Positions 9,164-17,230 of a DNA stretch of 64,000 nucleotides are shown here, piece by piece; the first letter of the stretch is position 1; every line of letters starts with the position of its first letter. The position numbers were made by a program, and so were the translations under genes. The notes beneath the pieces were generated by a model. The model was given only the letters and a program-made list of their open reading frames with translations, was not told the origin of the DNA and made no database searches. The stretch is from Chryseobacterium sp. Leaf404 (GTDB lineage: Bacteria; Bacteroidota; Bacteroidia; Flavobacteriales; Weeksellaceae). The stretch lies in NCBI RefSeq assembly GCF_001424145.1, contig NZ_LMQM01000012.1, positions 124,001 through 188,000 on the forward strand, written 5' to 3'.

Positions 9164-10123
9164 TTATTTTTTTATAAATTGTTTTGTTATTTTCGTACTG
9201 TCGCTCAATAGAATTTTCAGGAAATATTTTCCCGATGGAAGCATACTGATATTAAGGATCTTGCCATCAGCAGATGTTATTAATTTGGCATCCATTCCAT
9301 AAATATCAACCTTAATAACATTTTTGTCTGTCTTAATTTTCAAAACATTGCTGGCAGGATTAGGATATATTTCCACCTCTCTTCGGGACGCATCATCAGA
9401 GGTATTTAAAGTTCCTGTTGTGGTAATTTTTACGTCATCTACTAATAGTGCGGACGCTTCCTGCGTAATACAGCGAATTCCTACCCTAATGGCTTGTCCC
9501 GAATAGGCATCTAGATTGTAGGTGAAATTTCTCCAATTATTATCAATATTGGCATTTTGTGGAACTTGTTGATAAGGGAGCGCGTTGATGATGGTAAAAT
9601 TCGCAGCAGAGGTTGGGTTTCCAGAGCCAACATACACTCCAATTTGAAATCTTTCATCTCCATACGAACTGGAAAGCGTTTTAAGATACATAGAGATTTG
9701 GTTTCCAGAAGCTCCTAACATTACCACTGGTGTAATAAGCCAATCATTATTTCCCTGGAAAGACTGTACCATTTGTCCTGCCCAACAAGCCGCATACTTT
9801 TGCCCACTTCTTGGATTAAAATTTCTGATATCACCCGTTGCACCAGTAAAATCGTTTGTTGCGTTAGATTGTGAAAAATTAAAAATCTGGTACGCCATTT
9901 TTTGACCTGCGTTAGGCCACGTAGCTACCCAATTTACAGGTGGAGCTGGGTCACCGCCGATCGTTGTAGTTGTATTCAGCTGATCCAAATCTAAAAGTCC
10001 CCATTGCCCCATATTTGCTATGGTAAAATCTGGATAACTTTCGAAATTCTCGTCTAGTAATACCGTTTGAGAATAATAGAGATTTGTGACAGTTAACCCC
10101 GCCATTAATAGATGTTTCCTCAT
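9164..10123 (-). CDS. T9SS-secreted choice-of-anchor J protein (copy 2)
   Basis: This 319-aa protein starts with a short signal peptide (MRKHLLMAGLTVTNLYYSQ). A cleaved-adhesin/choice-of-anchor J type jelly roll spans about residues 22-235, with NFESYP, GNNDWLITP, YLKTLSSSYGDE and LLVDDVKI. A type A T9SS sorting domain spans about 248-319, with EIYPNPASNVLKIK, a second strand and a final KQFIKK. It should cross the outer membrane by type IX secretion and have the tail removed. It is the first gene of the left cassette, 27 bp upstream of the large protein. It is highly similar to 19906-20865 over the J domain but diverges in the sorting domain. Confidence 0.88.
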   Translation of the reverse strand: MRKHLLMAGLTVTNLYYSQTVLLDENFESYPDFTIANMGQWGLLDLDQLNTTTTIGGDPAPPVNWVATWPNAGQKMAYQIFNFSQSNATNDFTGATGDIRNFNPRSGQKYAACWAGQMVQSFQGNNDWLITPVVMLGASGNQISMYLKTLSSSYGDERFQIGVYVGSGNPTSAANFTIINALPYQQVPQNANIDNNWRNFTYNLDAYSGQAIRVGIRCITQEASALLVDDVKITTTGTLNTSDDASRREVEIYPNPASNVLKIKTDKNVIKVDIYGMDAKLITSADGKILNISMLPSGKYFLKILLSDSTKITKQFIKK

Positions 10124-10204
10124 ATTTTACTTTTTAAAAATTGTTTGAAAAGAATGATAGCCATGTACAATTTTATTTTCGTACTGCGCTGTAGAGAACG
10201 AATC

Positions 10205-10229
10205 ATTCTTACTTAAATGATGTAAGAAT
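10205..10229. promoter_or_regulatory. Inverted repeat upstream of the left cassette
   Basis: Perfect 8-bp arms ATTCTTAC and GTAAGAAT are separated by 9 bp, 82 bp before the start of the T9SS gene at 10123. It could be an operator or an mRNA hairpin. No full promoter match was found beside it. Confidence 0.3.
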
Positions 10230-10355
10230 ATTATCACAGTTTTCAACTAGTTATTCTCACTTAGCATTAAAATCCAAATGAAAATAATCAGAATCGAAAT
10301 AAAATAGTGAAAAAGTGCTCTTTATGACACAAACTGGCACTCAGTAAGAACTGTT

Positions 10356-10925
10356 CTAGATTTGAACGGTAGGTGGTGGCCGAGAGTAAAAAGAGTCGGA
10401 AAATTCAGAAAGTACCAGATTTTTATCTTTGTAAATCTTTTCTAAATGTACGTATACTGGAGTATTGAATTTTGTGTAATGAAAAACAACTTCGTTTTCT
10501 ACAGTGTGGCTCGATCTCTGTACGGAATTGTTTTTAGCAAGGCTGTTGCCATTTAGTATCTCATGAGAAGACTCTGTTTTTTTTAAAAACAGTTTGGACT
10601 TTCTTTGAGTAATGACTTTTGATTTCTTTTTTAAAGAAGCAGCCTTTAAGCTTAGTGATTTTTCAGAAATAATTTTAACAGGCTTTTTTTCTTTTTTGTA
10701 CCCATTTTTGACAGCAGCAATTGTCACTATTCTACCACTAAAATTTGAACTGTAGGAAACTACAACAGAATTTTCAGTAACGTAAATAATTCCTTCACTG
10801 CTATGGTCAAAAGACTGAGCCGCTGTTTTTGGTATAAAACAAAGAAATATAAAAAGAGTAAAAAATTTAATTTTAAGACTTTTTGAATAAAAATGTAAAA
10901 ATTGTTTTATCGAACCATTCATCAT
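10356..10925 (-). CDS. Secreted Lys-rich protein ending near RPPP (copy 2)
   Basis: This protein of about 189 aa is a distant paralogue of 887-1474. A hydrophobic segment (LKIKFFTLFIFLCF, ending TAAQ) acts as signal peptide. The conserved motif IIYVTENSVVV follows at about residue 45, then a lysine-rich middle (KKEKKPVK, LKKKSK), and the C-terminus is SRPPPTVQI. Starts are possible at 10943, 10925 and 10922. The first overlaps the -7 promoter element at 10941-10948 and so would not be transcribed, which favours 10925 or 10922. It has its own promoter between the TPR regulators and the left cassette. Function unknown. Confidence 0.7.
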   Translation of the reverse strand: MMNGSIKQFLHFYSKSLKIKFFTLFIFLCFIPKTAAQSFDHSSEGIIYVTENSVVVSYSSNFSGRIVTIAAVKNGYKKEKKPVKIISEKSLSLKAASLKKKSKVITQRKSKLFLKKTESSHEILNGNSLAKNNSVQRSSHTVENEVVFHYTKFNTPVYVHLEKIYKDKNLVLSEFSDSFYSRPPPTVQI

Positions 10926-10940
10926 TTGTTCTCTTGATGA

Positions 10941-10971
10941 CAAATGTAATTTACCGATTTAGCAATCCCAA
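10941..10971 (-). promoter_or_regulatory. Bacteroidota-type promoter for the RPPP protein
   Basis: On the minus strand a TTG (10971-10969) is followed after 20 bp by TACATTTG (10948-10941), matching the Bacteroidota sigma consensus TTG-N19/20-TAnnTTTG. The expected start of transcription near 10935 leaves a leader of only about 10 nt before the ATG at 10925. Confidence 0.6.
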
Positions 10972-11088
10972 AATATTTGCTACGTTATACTACGCACCAG
11001 CCACTCAACACTACGCAAGAAATTTAAACAGTTGATTATCAGCATATTATTACTCCGTGAAATTAAATGATACACTTAGCTTTTCTAC

Positions 11089-12495
11089 TTAAAAATTTTG
11101 TAGAAATAGAAAAGTTTCTTCTGAAAGATCCAGTTTTTTTCGGATTCGATATTTTTTTGATGTTACAGCCTTCATCGATAATTTTTTCACCTCGGCAATT
11201 TGTTGGTCATTCAATCCTATTTTTATTAGTGCAGCAAATTCGAGATCAGAATTTTTCATTGTCGGATTTTTCAGTAAAAGTTTTGTATTAAAATCTGGAA
11301 ATTTTTTTAAAAAATTAATGTAAAATGAATGATTGCTATGTAAAGCAAGATTTAGCAGTTCAGCATAACTAATTGATTCTTCGCAATCCTGAGTTTCTGT
11401 CTTTTTTTTCTTACTTCTAAAACAATATATAAGAACACCAATTAGTAAGCCTAACAATAAGCTTAATAACATAAAATTTGTTAGACTATCACTTTTTTTT
11501 GGTTTGTTAATCTTTGCAATTCTATCCAGCATTATATATCTTGCAGTATCTAAATCGTCATTTAATTTAATCGATTTATTTAGATATTGTATCTGATTTT
11601 CTAAATCATTTTGCCTTTTACATAAAGCAGCGATTTTTGGATATATGAGAGCTAAAACCGATTCATTCTGAGATTCTATAGCAGTACTTTCCACATCTTT
11701 GTAAATTTTATACATTAGATCTGTCTCATTTTTGCCGGACATACTATTAGTTAAAAAATCTGCTTTATTATTTTTAAAATATGCCAGATTGTATAAATCC
11801 TGATTGTTTTTGAAATAAAACTCTTGTATTTTCAGATACTTCTCAGCATTTTTATTTTCTCCCAATTTTAGATAAGCTGAACAAAGCATATTATATGTTT
11901 CGACCAATAAGTATTTTTTTACCGTTGATAAGTCATCAAGAAAAAGCAACTCATTCTCTCTTTTTTTTGATAGTGAGACAACCCTGCCATACTCATTCAT
12001 GTCATTAAAATATTCTGAATAAATCTTAAAATAATAATTTTTTGCCAAATGTTTTAAATCATTTTCACTTATTTTTTCTGTAAGATTCTGTGCCTCATCA
12101 AGTTCTTTTTTGCCATCATTGACTAATCCTACATATAGAAATACACCACCTCTCATAGATTTGGCTATAGATTGCGAGTAAAAGTCTTCGTTTTCGGAAC
12201 TTATTTTTTCTATTAGGTCAGTTTGAAAGATAATTTGATCAAAGTTTTTCTTAGCATAATAATTCGTCAATACCAAATTCAAAAGCGCATCAACTTTCCC
12301 TTGAGAAAATTTATATTTTTCAGACTCTGTTAAAAGTTTTTTAAGCTCCTGCAATTTATAGTCTGTAAGATTTCCATTAGGAATTTTTTGTAGAGCATTT
12401 TGTCGACTTGTAATATGTTTAATATTAATGCTTTCTTGTGAACAAAAAGAAGTACTTATCATTAAAAAAAAAATGCCGATTATCAATTTTGCCAT
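11089..12495 (-). CDS. TPR-transmembrane-HTH regulator (copy 1)
   Basis: This 468-aa protein begins with a signal peptide (about residues 1-19), so the long helical TPR-like region (about 30-330) should lie in the periplasm. One membrane helix (about 339-359, LLSLLLGLLIGVLIYCF) and a basic stop-transfer run (RSKKKK) follow. The cytoplasmic part (about 375-468) ends in a LuxR-like helix-turn-helix with QQIAEVKKLSMKAVTSKKYR and IRKKLDLSEE. The layout suggests a one-component sensor that binds DNA at the membrane. It lies 11 bp after the paralogue at 12507-14006, so the two form an operon. It may control the neighbouring surface cassettes, but nothing in the sequence proves it. Confidence 0.75.
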   Translation of the reverse strand: MAKLIIGIFFLMISTSFCSQESINIKHITSRQNALQKIPNGNLTDYKLQELKKLLTESEKYKFSQGKVDALLNLVLTNYYAKKNFDQIIFQTDLIEKISSENEDFYSQSIAKSMRGGVFLYVGLVNDGKKELDEAQNLTEKISENDLKHLAKNYYFKIYSEYFNDMNEYGRVVSLSKKRENELLFLDDLSTVKKYLLVETYNMLCSAYLKLGENKNAEKYLKIQEFYFKNNQDLYNLAYFKNNKADFLTNSMSGKNETDLMYKIYKDVESTAIESQNESVLALIYPKIAALCKRQNDLENQIQYLNKSIKLNDDLDTARYIMLDRIAKINKPKKSDSLTNFMLLSLLLGLLIGVLIYCFRSKKKKTETQDCEESISYAELLNLALHSNHSFYINFLKKFPDFNTKLLLKNPTMKNSDLEFAALIKIGLNDQQIAEVKKLSMKAVTSKKYRIRKKLDLSEETFLFLQNF

Positions 12496-12506
12496 TACTT
12501 ATAAAA

Positions 12507-14006
12507 TTAGTTTATATTAGACATCCAAGTATGAAGATCATCATCCTTAGATAAATTGAGCTTTTTCCGAATTCTGAATTTTTTACTTTCTACAGCTCTT
12601 ACAGTAAAATCTTTAATAGATGCAATTTTTTTTGTATCAAAATTTAATTTTATAAACGCACATATTTCCAACTCATCTGTTTTTAGCGTACTGTTTATCT
12701 TAAGTAACTTTTCCATAAATGCAGGAAGATATTCGTGAAACATCTTTATAAAAGAACCATCGTCTTTAGAAGCTAATTCTACCAATTTTTCAATGGGAAT
12801 GATTATTTTAGATGATTCTTTAATTTTATTGTAATCAAAAGCCGTACTTTTTTCTGAAGATTCTTTAGTACCGTTTTTCTTATAGTACCAATACCAACCT
12901 GTGACAATAAATAGAGCCAAAATACCTGCAATTTTATATAAATCAGCATTATTATCAGGTAAAATCATTTCGGTTTTTGTTAGTTTCTTTTCTGCTAGCG
13001 GATATATTTTTTGAAGATATTCCTTTTTTTTTATCTGCAAACTATCTTTGATGTTTTTGGTTTTTTCCAAATATTTGATCTGCATTCTTTTGTCTTTCAT
13101 CTGATCAAAAACATTAGCCATTTCAGGATAAATAAGCTCAAGTAGTTGTGTATTTTGAATTTCTTTTGCGTAAAATTCTGCTTTATCAAAATGATATAAA
13201 GCACTGTCAAGATAATTCACATTATTTCTGGCATTTTTAAATTCAAACTCACCCTTGAGTTTATGATAGGTTGCTAAAATAAATTTATCGTTTGTATCCT
13301 TAATATTTTTTTCCATTAAATCTAGGTAGTATTCAACTTCATTGTAATTTTCCAATGTGAGATTGATACCAGATAATGATTTCAGCGCAGTTAAAATTAA
13401 CTTATTTCTACTTGGAACATTTTTTTTCATCAGGATTGCCTGCGAATATTTTTGTTTAAGAAAATAAATGCATGAATCCATATAAATTTTATCTTTACTA
13501 AGGTTATACCGGTCTTCATAGTAATTTGAATATCCAGAATAAATTTCAATTTTTGCAATTATTCGATTATCTGCATCTTCAATCTTTTTACTTGTTTCTA
13601 ATGCTTCCCTAAGTTCCTTTATAGCATATTGTGGTAGTCCCGAAAAAAAATAGGCTCGTCCACGCAGTATTTTAGATTTAGTAATCCCGCTGTAATTCTC
13701 AATTTTAAGCGCAATTTTTTCCGCCTCGCTCATATCAAGAATAACTTTATCGTAGTCTTTTTGCCTGCGCAATTTAAACGTGGAAATTCTCAGCAACGCT
13801 TCCATCTGTCCCTTAGGGTAATCAATTTCTTTAGAACGATAATACAATTCTGTATAAACCGACTGTAAATCAATGTTAAGAGGATCCAAAATAACTTTCT
13901 GGTTTGTGACAATAAAAAGACTGTCAATCTGGTGAATAGTATTGATATTCTGAGAAATGCAGAAATTCCAAAACAACGAAAATAAAACAGTCAATGTTAA
14001 TTTCAT
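12507..14006 (-). CDS. TPR-transmembrane-HTH regulator (copy 2)
   Basis: The start at 14006 (MKLTLTVLFSLFWNFCISQ, a signal peptide) is preferred over the upstream ATG at 14045, which would place polar residues before it. Of the 499 residues, about 25-360 are helical repeats of TPR type with recurrent tyrosine and leucine spacing. A membrane helix follows (LYKIAGILALFIVTGWYWYY), then a cytoplasmic segment ending in the same helix-turn-helix seen in copy 1 (KKIASIKDFTVRAVESKKFR, IRKKLNLSKD). It is the first gene of a two-gene operon with 11089-12495. The ligand and target genes are unknown. Confidence 0.75.
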   Translation of the reverse strand: MKLTLTVLFSLFWNFCISQNINTIHQIDSLFIVTNQKVILDPLNIDLQSVYTELYYRSKEIDYPKGQMEALLRISTFKLRRQKDYDKVILDMSEAEKIALKIENYSGITKSKILRGRAYFFSGLPQYAIKELREALETSKKIEDADNRIIAKIEIYSGYSNYYEDRYNLSKDKIYMDSCIYFLKQKYSQAILMKKNVPSRNKLILTALKSLSGINLTLENYNEVEYYLDLMEKNIKDTNDKFILATYHKLKGEFEFKNARNNVNYLDSALYHFDKAEFYAKEIQNTQLLELIYPEMANVFDQMKDKRMQIKYLEKTKNIKDSLQIKKKEYLQKIYPLAEKKLTKTEMILPDNNADLYKIAGILALFIVTGWYWYYKKNGTKESSEKSTAFDYNKIKESSKIIIPIEKLVELASKDDGSFIKMFHEYLPAFMEKLLKINSTLKTDELEICAFIKLNFDTKKIASIKDFTVRAVESKKFRIRKKLNLSKDDDLHTWMSNIN

Positions 14007-14045
14007 GATACAACTAGTATTATACCGAAATGAAACAAATTGCAT

Positions 14046-14531
14046 AGTGATTTGACCGTAGATTGAAAACGAAGAATCACTTTTACATAAAAATCAACTT
14101 TAACGTTGAAAAAATTCAGTTTGAGAATCATTAAATGTGTTTTTATTTGAACGAGGTAAAATTTTGTACCAACAAAAATATTTAAAAAAGCCGACTCCTT
14201 TATATGGAAACAGCTTCAAAATTTATTCTTGATATTAACAACAAATATATAAATATTTTTAAAAAAATATTTATTAGAGCAAATATAATAAGCCAGTATA
14301 TCTCATTTGTAGTATTTATTACTTGTGAAAATAGAGCATTAATGAACTTAATTAAGTGCTAAAACTTGATTTTATTCTTGTATAGTCCAACTGTAATCAA
14401 TATAAGACACGAGCTTTAAACACGATTGCTTACACTCGTATTCTATTTGTTTTCTTAAAGAAGTTAAAAAAGAGGTTAGAAACTGTTTATAGAAGGTGTA
14501 CCTGTTTATTGGTGAATAGTTATTTGATAGT
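14046..14531. other. 486-bp AT-rich spacer between a regulator and a wrecked regulator
   Basis: No open frame with a believable protein and no strong hairpin was seen. It should hold the promoter of the two-regulator operon (leftward), but no full TTG-N20-TAnnTTTG match was found. Confidence 0.5.
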
Positions 14532-15995
14532 CTAAAGCCTAGACATCCAGATGTACATATTTTCGTCTGAATTAATATTGAGTTTTTTTCTAATTCTGTG
14601 CTTTTTTGCTTCTACAGCACCAACGGTCATTTTCTTTATCGTAGCAATCTGTTTAGTATGCATGTTAAGTTTTACGAAAGCACAAAATTCTACATCAGAG
14701 ATTTTTATTGTAGGATTGATCTTCAGGAGCGTTTTGTCGAAATCTTTGAATGTCTTTATAAACTGATAGTAAAAAGAATGATCGTCTTTCATTGCCAATT
14801 GAAAAAGTTCGTTGATAGATAATGCGTCATCGTCACTGGGATTCGAAACCTCCACAACTTTATTCTCTGTTAAAGGATATTTTTTTGTAGCGGATTTACG
14901 CTTTAACAAAAACAACACAAGTGATATGCTAAAAACTACAAATAATCCACCAATCCAATAATAAAAACTGTTATTTGTTTTACTGTCGATATTGCTTTTT
15001 TTAATCAGATTCTGATCATTTGCTTTTTTCACATTCAGTTTTTTTTCAACATCCAGACTATCAGTGAGATTATTTTTTTTTGAGAAATTCCAATTGATTT
15101 TTAACATCATTTTTTTTTGCATAAGCCTCTGCCAAATCATTGTAGATAAACTTTAGCAGTAAATCATTACCTGTCTCCTTTGCGTACACTTCTGCTTTCT
15201 TGAAGTGTACGATAGCACTGTCTAAATAGAATTTGTTGTTTTGTTTATTTGCAAATTCAAACTGTGCCTTGCTGTTATGATAGGTCGCCAAATCGAATTG
15301 GTGGTGTCTTTTGTGATGTACTTTTCCTGAATTTTTAGGTAATATTCTGCTTCTTTAAACTGCTGGTTCAGAATATAGGCTCTTGTAAGATTTCGTCTTG
15401 CATTCTGCATTCCGTAGATTTTATGGGAATCTTTATTATCCATCAGTTTCGCTTCAGAAAACATTTTTCTATTATAATAAATACAGCTTGCAATGTCATC
15501 TAATTCATCAGAAATACTTCCAAGAATATTATAAGAATTTACTTTGATGTTACGTTGCTGATCTTTATCTTTCACTTTATATACAAAGTTAAAAACATCC
15601 AAAACTGTTTTTTTTGATTCTTCCAGTAGTCCTAAAATGCAAGAATGCATATCCTCGGTGTAATCTTGCCATACATACACTGTAATAATCATCTATTGAT
15701 AAAGCCAGCTCCTCCACTTCATCTGTACTGGAAATTATTTTGTTGTATTCCTTGCGTGCATTGATGCGAAAAACTTCTAATTTTAACAAAGCCTCAATTT
15801 GCCCTTTTTTGTAGTTGATTGCCTTTGATTGATAGAAAATTTCAGTACAGAGAGCCGTATAATTCTTGCCGTCATTATCGTTAAGTACTTTTTTGACACT
15901 CAAATTTGCGCTGTCAATTTGCTTTATCGTCATCTGACGTTGTGATTTAATGAAAATACAGCAAAAAAAAGCAATATGGTAAAGGAATATTTCAT
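14532..15995 (-). pseudogene. TPR-transmembrane-HTH regulator (copy 3), broken by four frameshifts
   Basis: Joining the pieces restores a full-length relative of 11089-12495 and 12507-14006: a signal peptide from the ATG at 15995, TPR-like repeats, a membrane helix (YYWIGGLFVVFSISLVLFLL) and the helix-turn-helix (QIATIKKMTVGAVEAKKHR). Frame changes fall near 15963-15970 (A8 tract), about 15640 (after RGYAFLHF), about 15295 (before LATYHNSK) and 15073-15081 (T9 tract). Two sites are homopolymers and two are not, so simple sequencing error does not explain all of them. The C-terminal piece (14532-15140) keeps an intact membrane helix and HTH but has no clear start. Confidence 0.8.
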
Positions 15996-16085
15996 ATAAG
16001 CAGTATTTTAAATTAAAATATTGGCAAAAATACCATTTTATTTGTTTTCAGAAGGATTAAGATTTGTATATGACCAAAAAAGATA

Positions 16086-16111
16086 AATCCGGTCTCTTTC
16101 GAAAACGGATT
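16086..16111 (-). terminator. Likely terminator after the 66-aa gene
   Basis: Arms AATCCG and CGGATT with a 14-nt loop are followed on the minus strand by a T-rich run. It lies about 120 bp past the stop at 16233. Confidence 0.4.
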
Positions 16112-16232
16112 GTTGTTATTGCAGATAATGTACTTCACCCCAAAATTTCGGAAATTAGGACTAATATTACAATGATCTACCAATTAAAATAAAATTTTAC
16201 ACCTTATTGCTACCGAAATAAAATTATTAATG

Positions 16233-16433
16233 CTAAAAAAAATATTTCGTCTTTCTATACGCTTTTGCTACAAAATCATTTTCATCAAATTCCAAGTACA
16301 GGTAAACTGATTTAAACCAAGAAGTTTTAATTTTGTAACTCCATGTTTTACAAAAATCAGCATTAAATTCGTCGCCTAAAATGGTAATAATTTCTTTTTT
16401 ATTTTTTCCAATTAACGCCATATTGCTTTTCAT
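16233..16433 (-). CDS. Small protein resembling SmpA/OmlA-type fold (66 aa)
   Basis: The start at 16433 (MKSNMALIGKNKKEIITILG) is preferred over 16517, which would overlap the end of the preceding gene in another frame. The protein reads LIGKNKKEIITILGDEFN, then W-SYKIKTSW, then a strand LYLEFDENDFV. This order (G-K-s/t-K-x-E-I near the start, a Trp-x-Tyr strand, a final FDE strand) is typical of short SmpA/OmlA-like domain proteins of Bacteroidota. There is no signal peptide or lipobox, so it may have lost its N-terminus when the neighbouring cassette arrived. Confidence 0.5.
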   Translation of the reverse strand: MKSNMALIGKNKKEIITILGDEFNADFCKTWSYKIKTSWFKSVYLYLEFDENDFVAKAYRKTKYFF

Positions 16434-16485
16434 AAATTCTAATTCTCGATTGAAAAGTTTAAATAAACAGGAGCAATTATAATTT

Positions 16486-17103
16486 CTACGGTTTCCAGAA
16501 ACTCCAAACCGTCCCATTGTACAGACAAAGCATATCGTTGGACAAATCGTAAACCATCATTCCTGCACTTGGTGCAATTACGCTGCTGTATTTGTCTACT
16601 AAAGGCAAAACCATTGCTTTGTTGGTGTCGGTGAGAACCAAAATTCCTTCTGTATTATCGGTTGCTGCTGTTGTTCCTATTGCCGCTTTGGCGTTGGTGA
16701 GTTCTGTTTTGGTGTCTTGGAGTGATGAATCTACTTGATTATTGGCAATTCCTGTGATGGTTTCTGTTTTATTTTTTACGGTAAGATCAAACCAACCGGA
16801 AGCAACTACAGAAGCAGGAACTTTATATTTTATTTTATAATCGGAAAGATCAAAAATCATCGTCCCGTTTTCTGTTGCCGTCATAGCGGTGTACTCTGAA
16901 GTTGGTTGTGCTGCTAAGGTAGAAACCCATGGCAAAATGATGCCTTTTTGTTTGGTAGCGTCTGATCTATCTGCTGCGCTTCCGGTATTTCCAAATTCCA
17001 GAGAAACGGAAGTGTTGGTTACGCTTGGTTTTCCTATTGCAACTTGTGCCGAAGAAAAAACAGCAAAAGTGAGTAAAGTGATGGTGAATATATTTTTTTT
17101 CAT
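16486..17103 (-). CDS. Small secreted protein with two tail-fibre-like modules (copy 3)
   Basis: This 205-aa protein has a signal peptide MKKNIFTITLLTFAVFSSAQ. Module 1 (about residues 30-110) carries SVSLEFGNTG, KGIILPWV and MIFDLSDYKIKYK. Module 2 (about 150-205) carries ILVLTDTNKAMVLP, APSAGMMVYD and LCLYNGTVWSFWKP. The linker (about 112-140, TETITGIANNQVDSSLQDTK) looks helical. It is the most divergent of the three intact copies but ends in the same FWKP. It follows the large protein at 17231-19849 by 128 bp, with a palindrome between them. Confidence 0.8.
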   Translation of the reverse strand: MKKNIFTITLLTFAVFSSAQVAIGKPSVTNTSVSLEFGNTGSAADRSDATKQKGIILPWVSTLAAQPTSEYTAMTATENGTMIFDLSDYKIKYKVPASVVASGWFDLTVKNKTETITGIANNQVDSSLQDTKTELTNAKAAIGTTAATDNTEGILVLTDTNKAMVLPLVDKYSSVIAPSAGMMVYDLSNDMLCLYNGTVWSFWKP

Positions 17104-17188
17104 CGTAATATTTATTTTATTGAATTATAGAAATGTAAGATTAGAGAAACCAATCCTCAGATTTAATTTTTTTGAATTTTTTAAAAAA

Positions 17189-17220
17189 ACTTTGTCAAAG
17201 TTCTAAACTTTGACAAAGTT
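17189..17220. repeat. Dispersed palindrome, copy 1
   Basis: ACTTTGTCAAAGTT is followed at once by AACTTTGACAAAGTT, with a 3-bp gap between arms. The same arms occur at 27056-27102 and 35606-35650, always between genes on the same strand. Confidence 0.7.
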
Positions 17221-17230
17221 GAGTTATCAT

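Noticed and set aside
15070..15692. Fragments of the third TPR regulator as separate small genes
   Set aside because: They join into one protein along the whole length of two intact neighbours; individual pieces lack starts and domains.
16071..16193. 40-codon plus-strand frame starting MTKKDKSGLF
   Set aside because: It overlaps a hairpin, has no matching family and no promoter.
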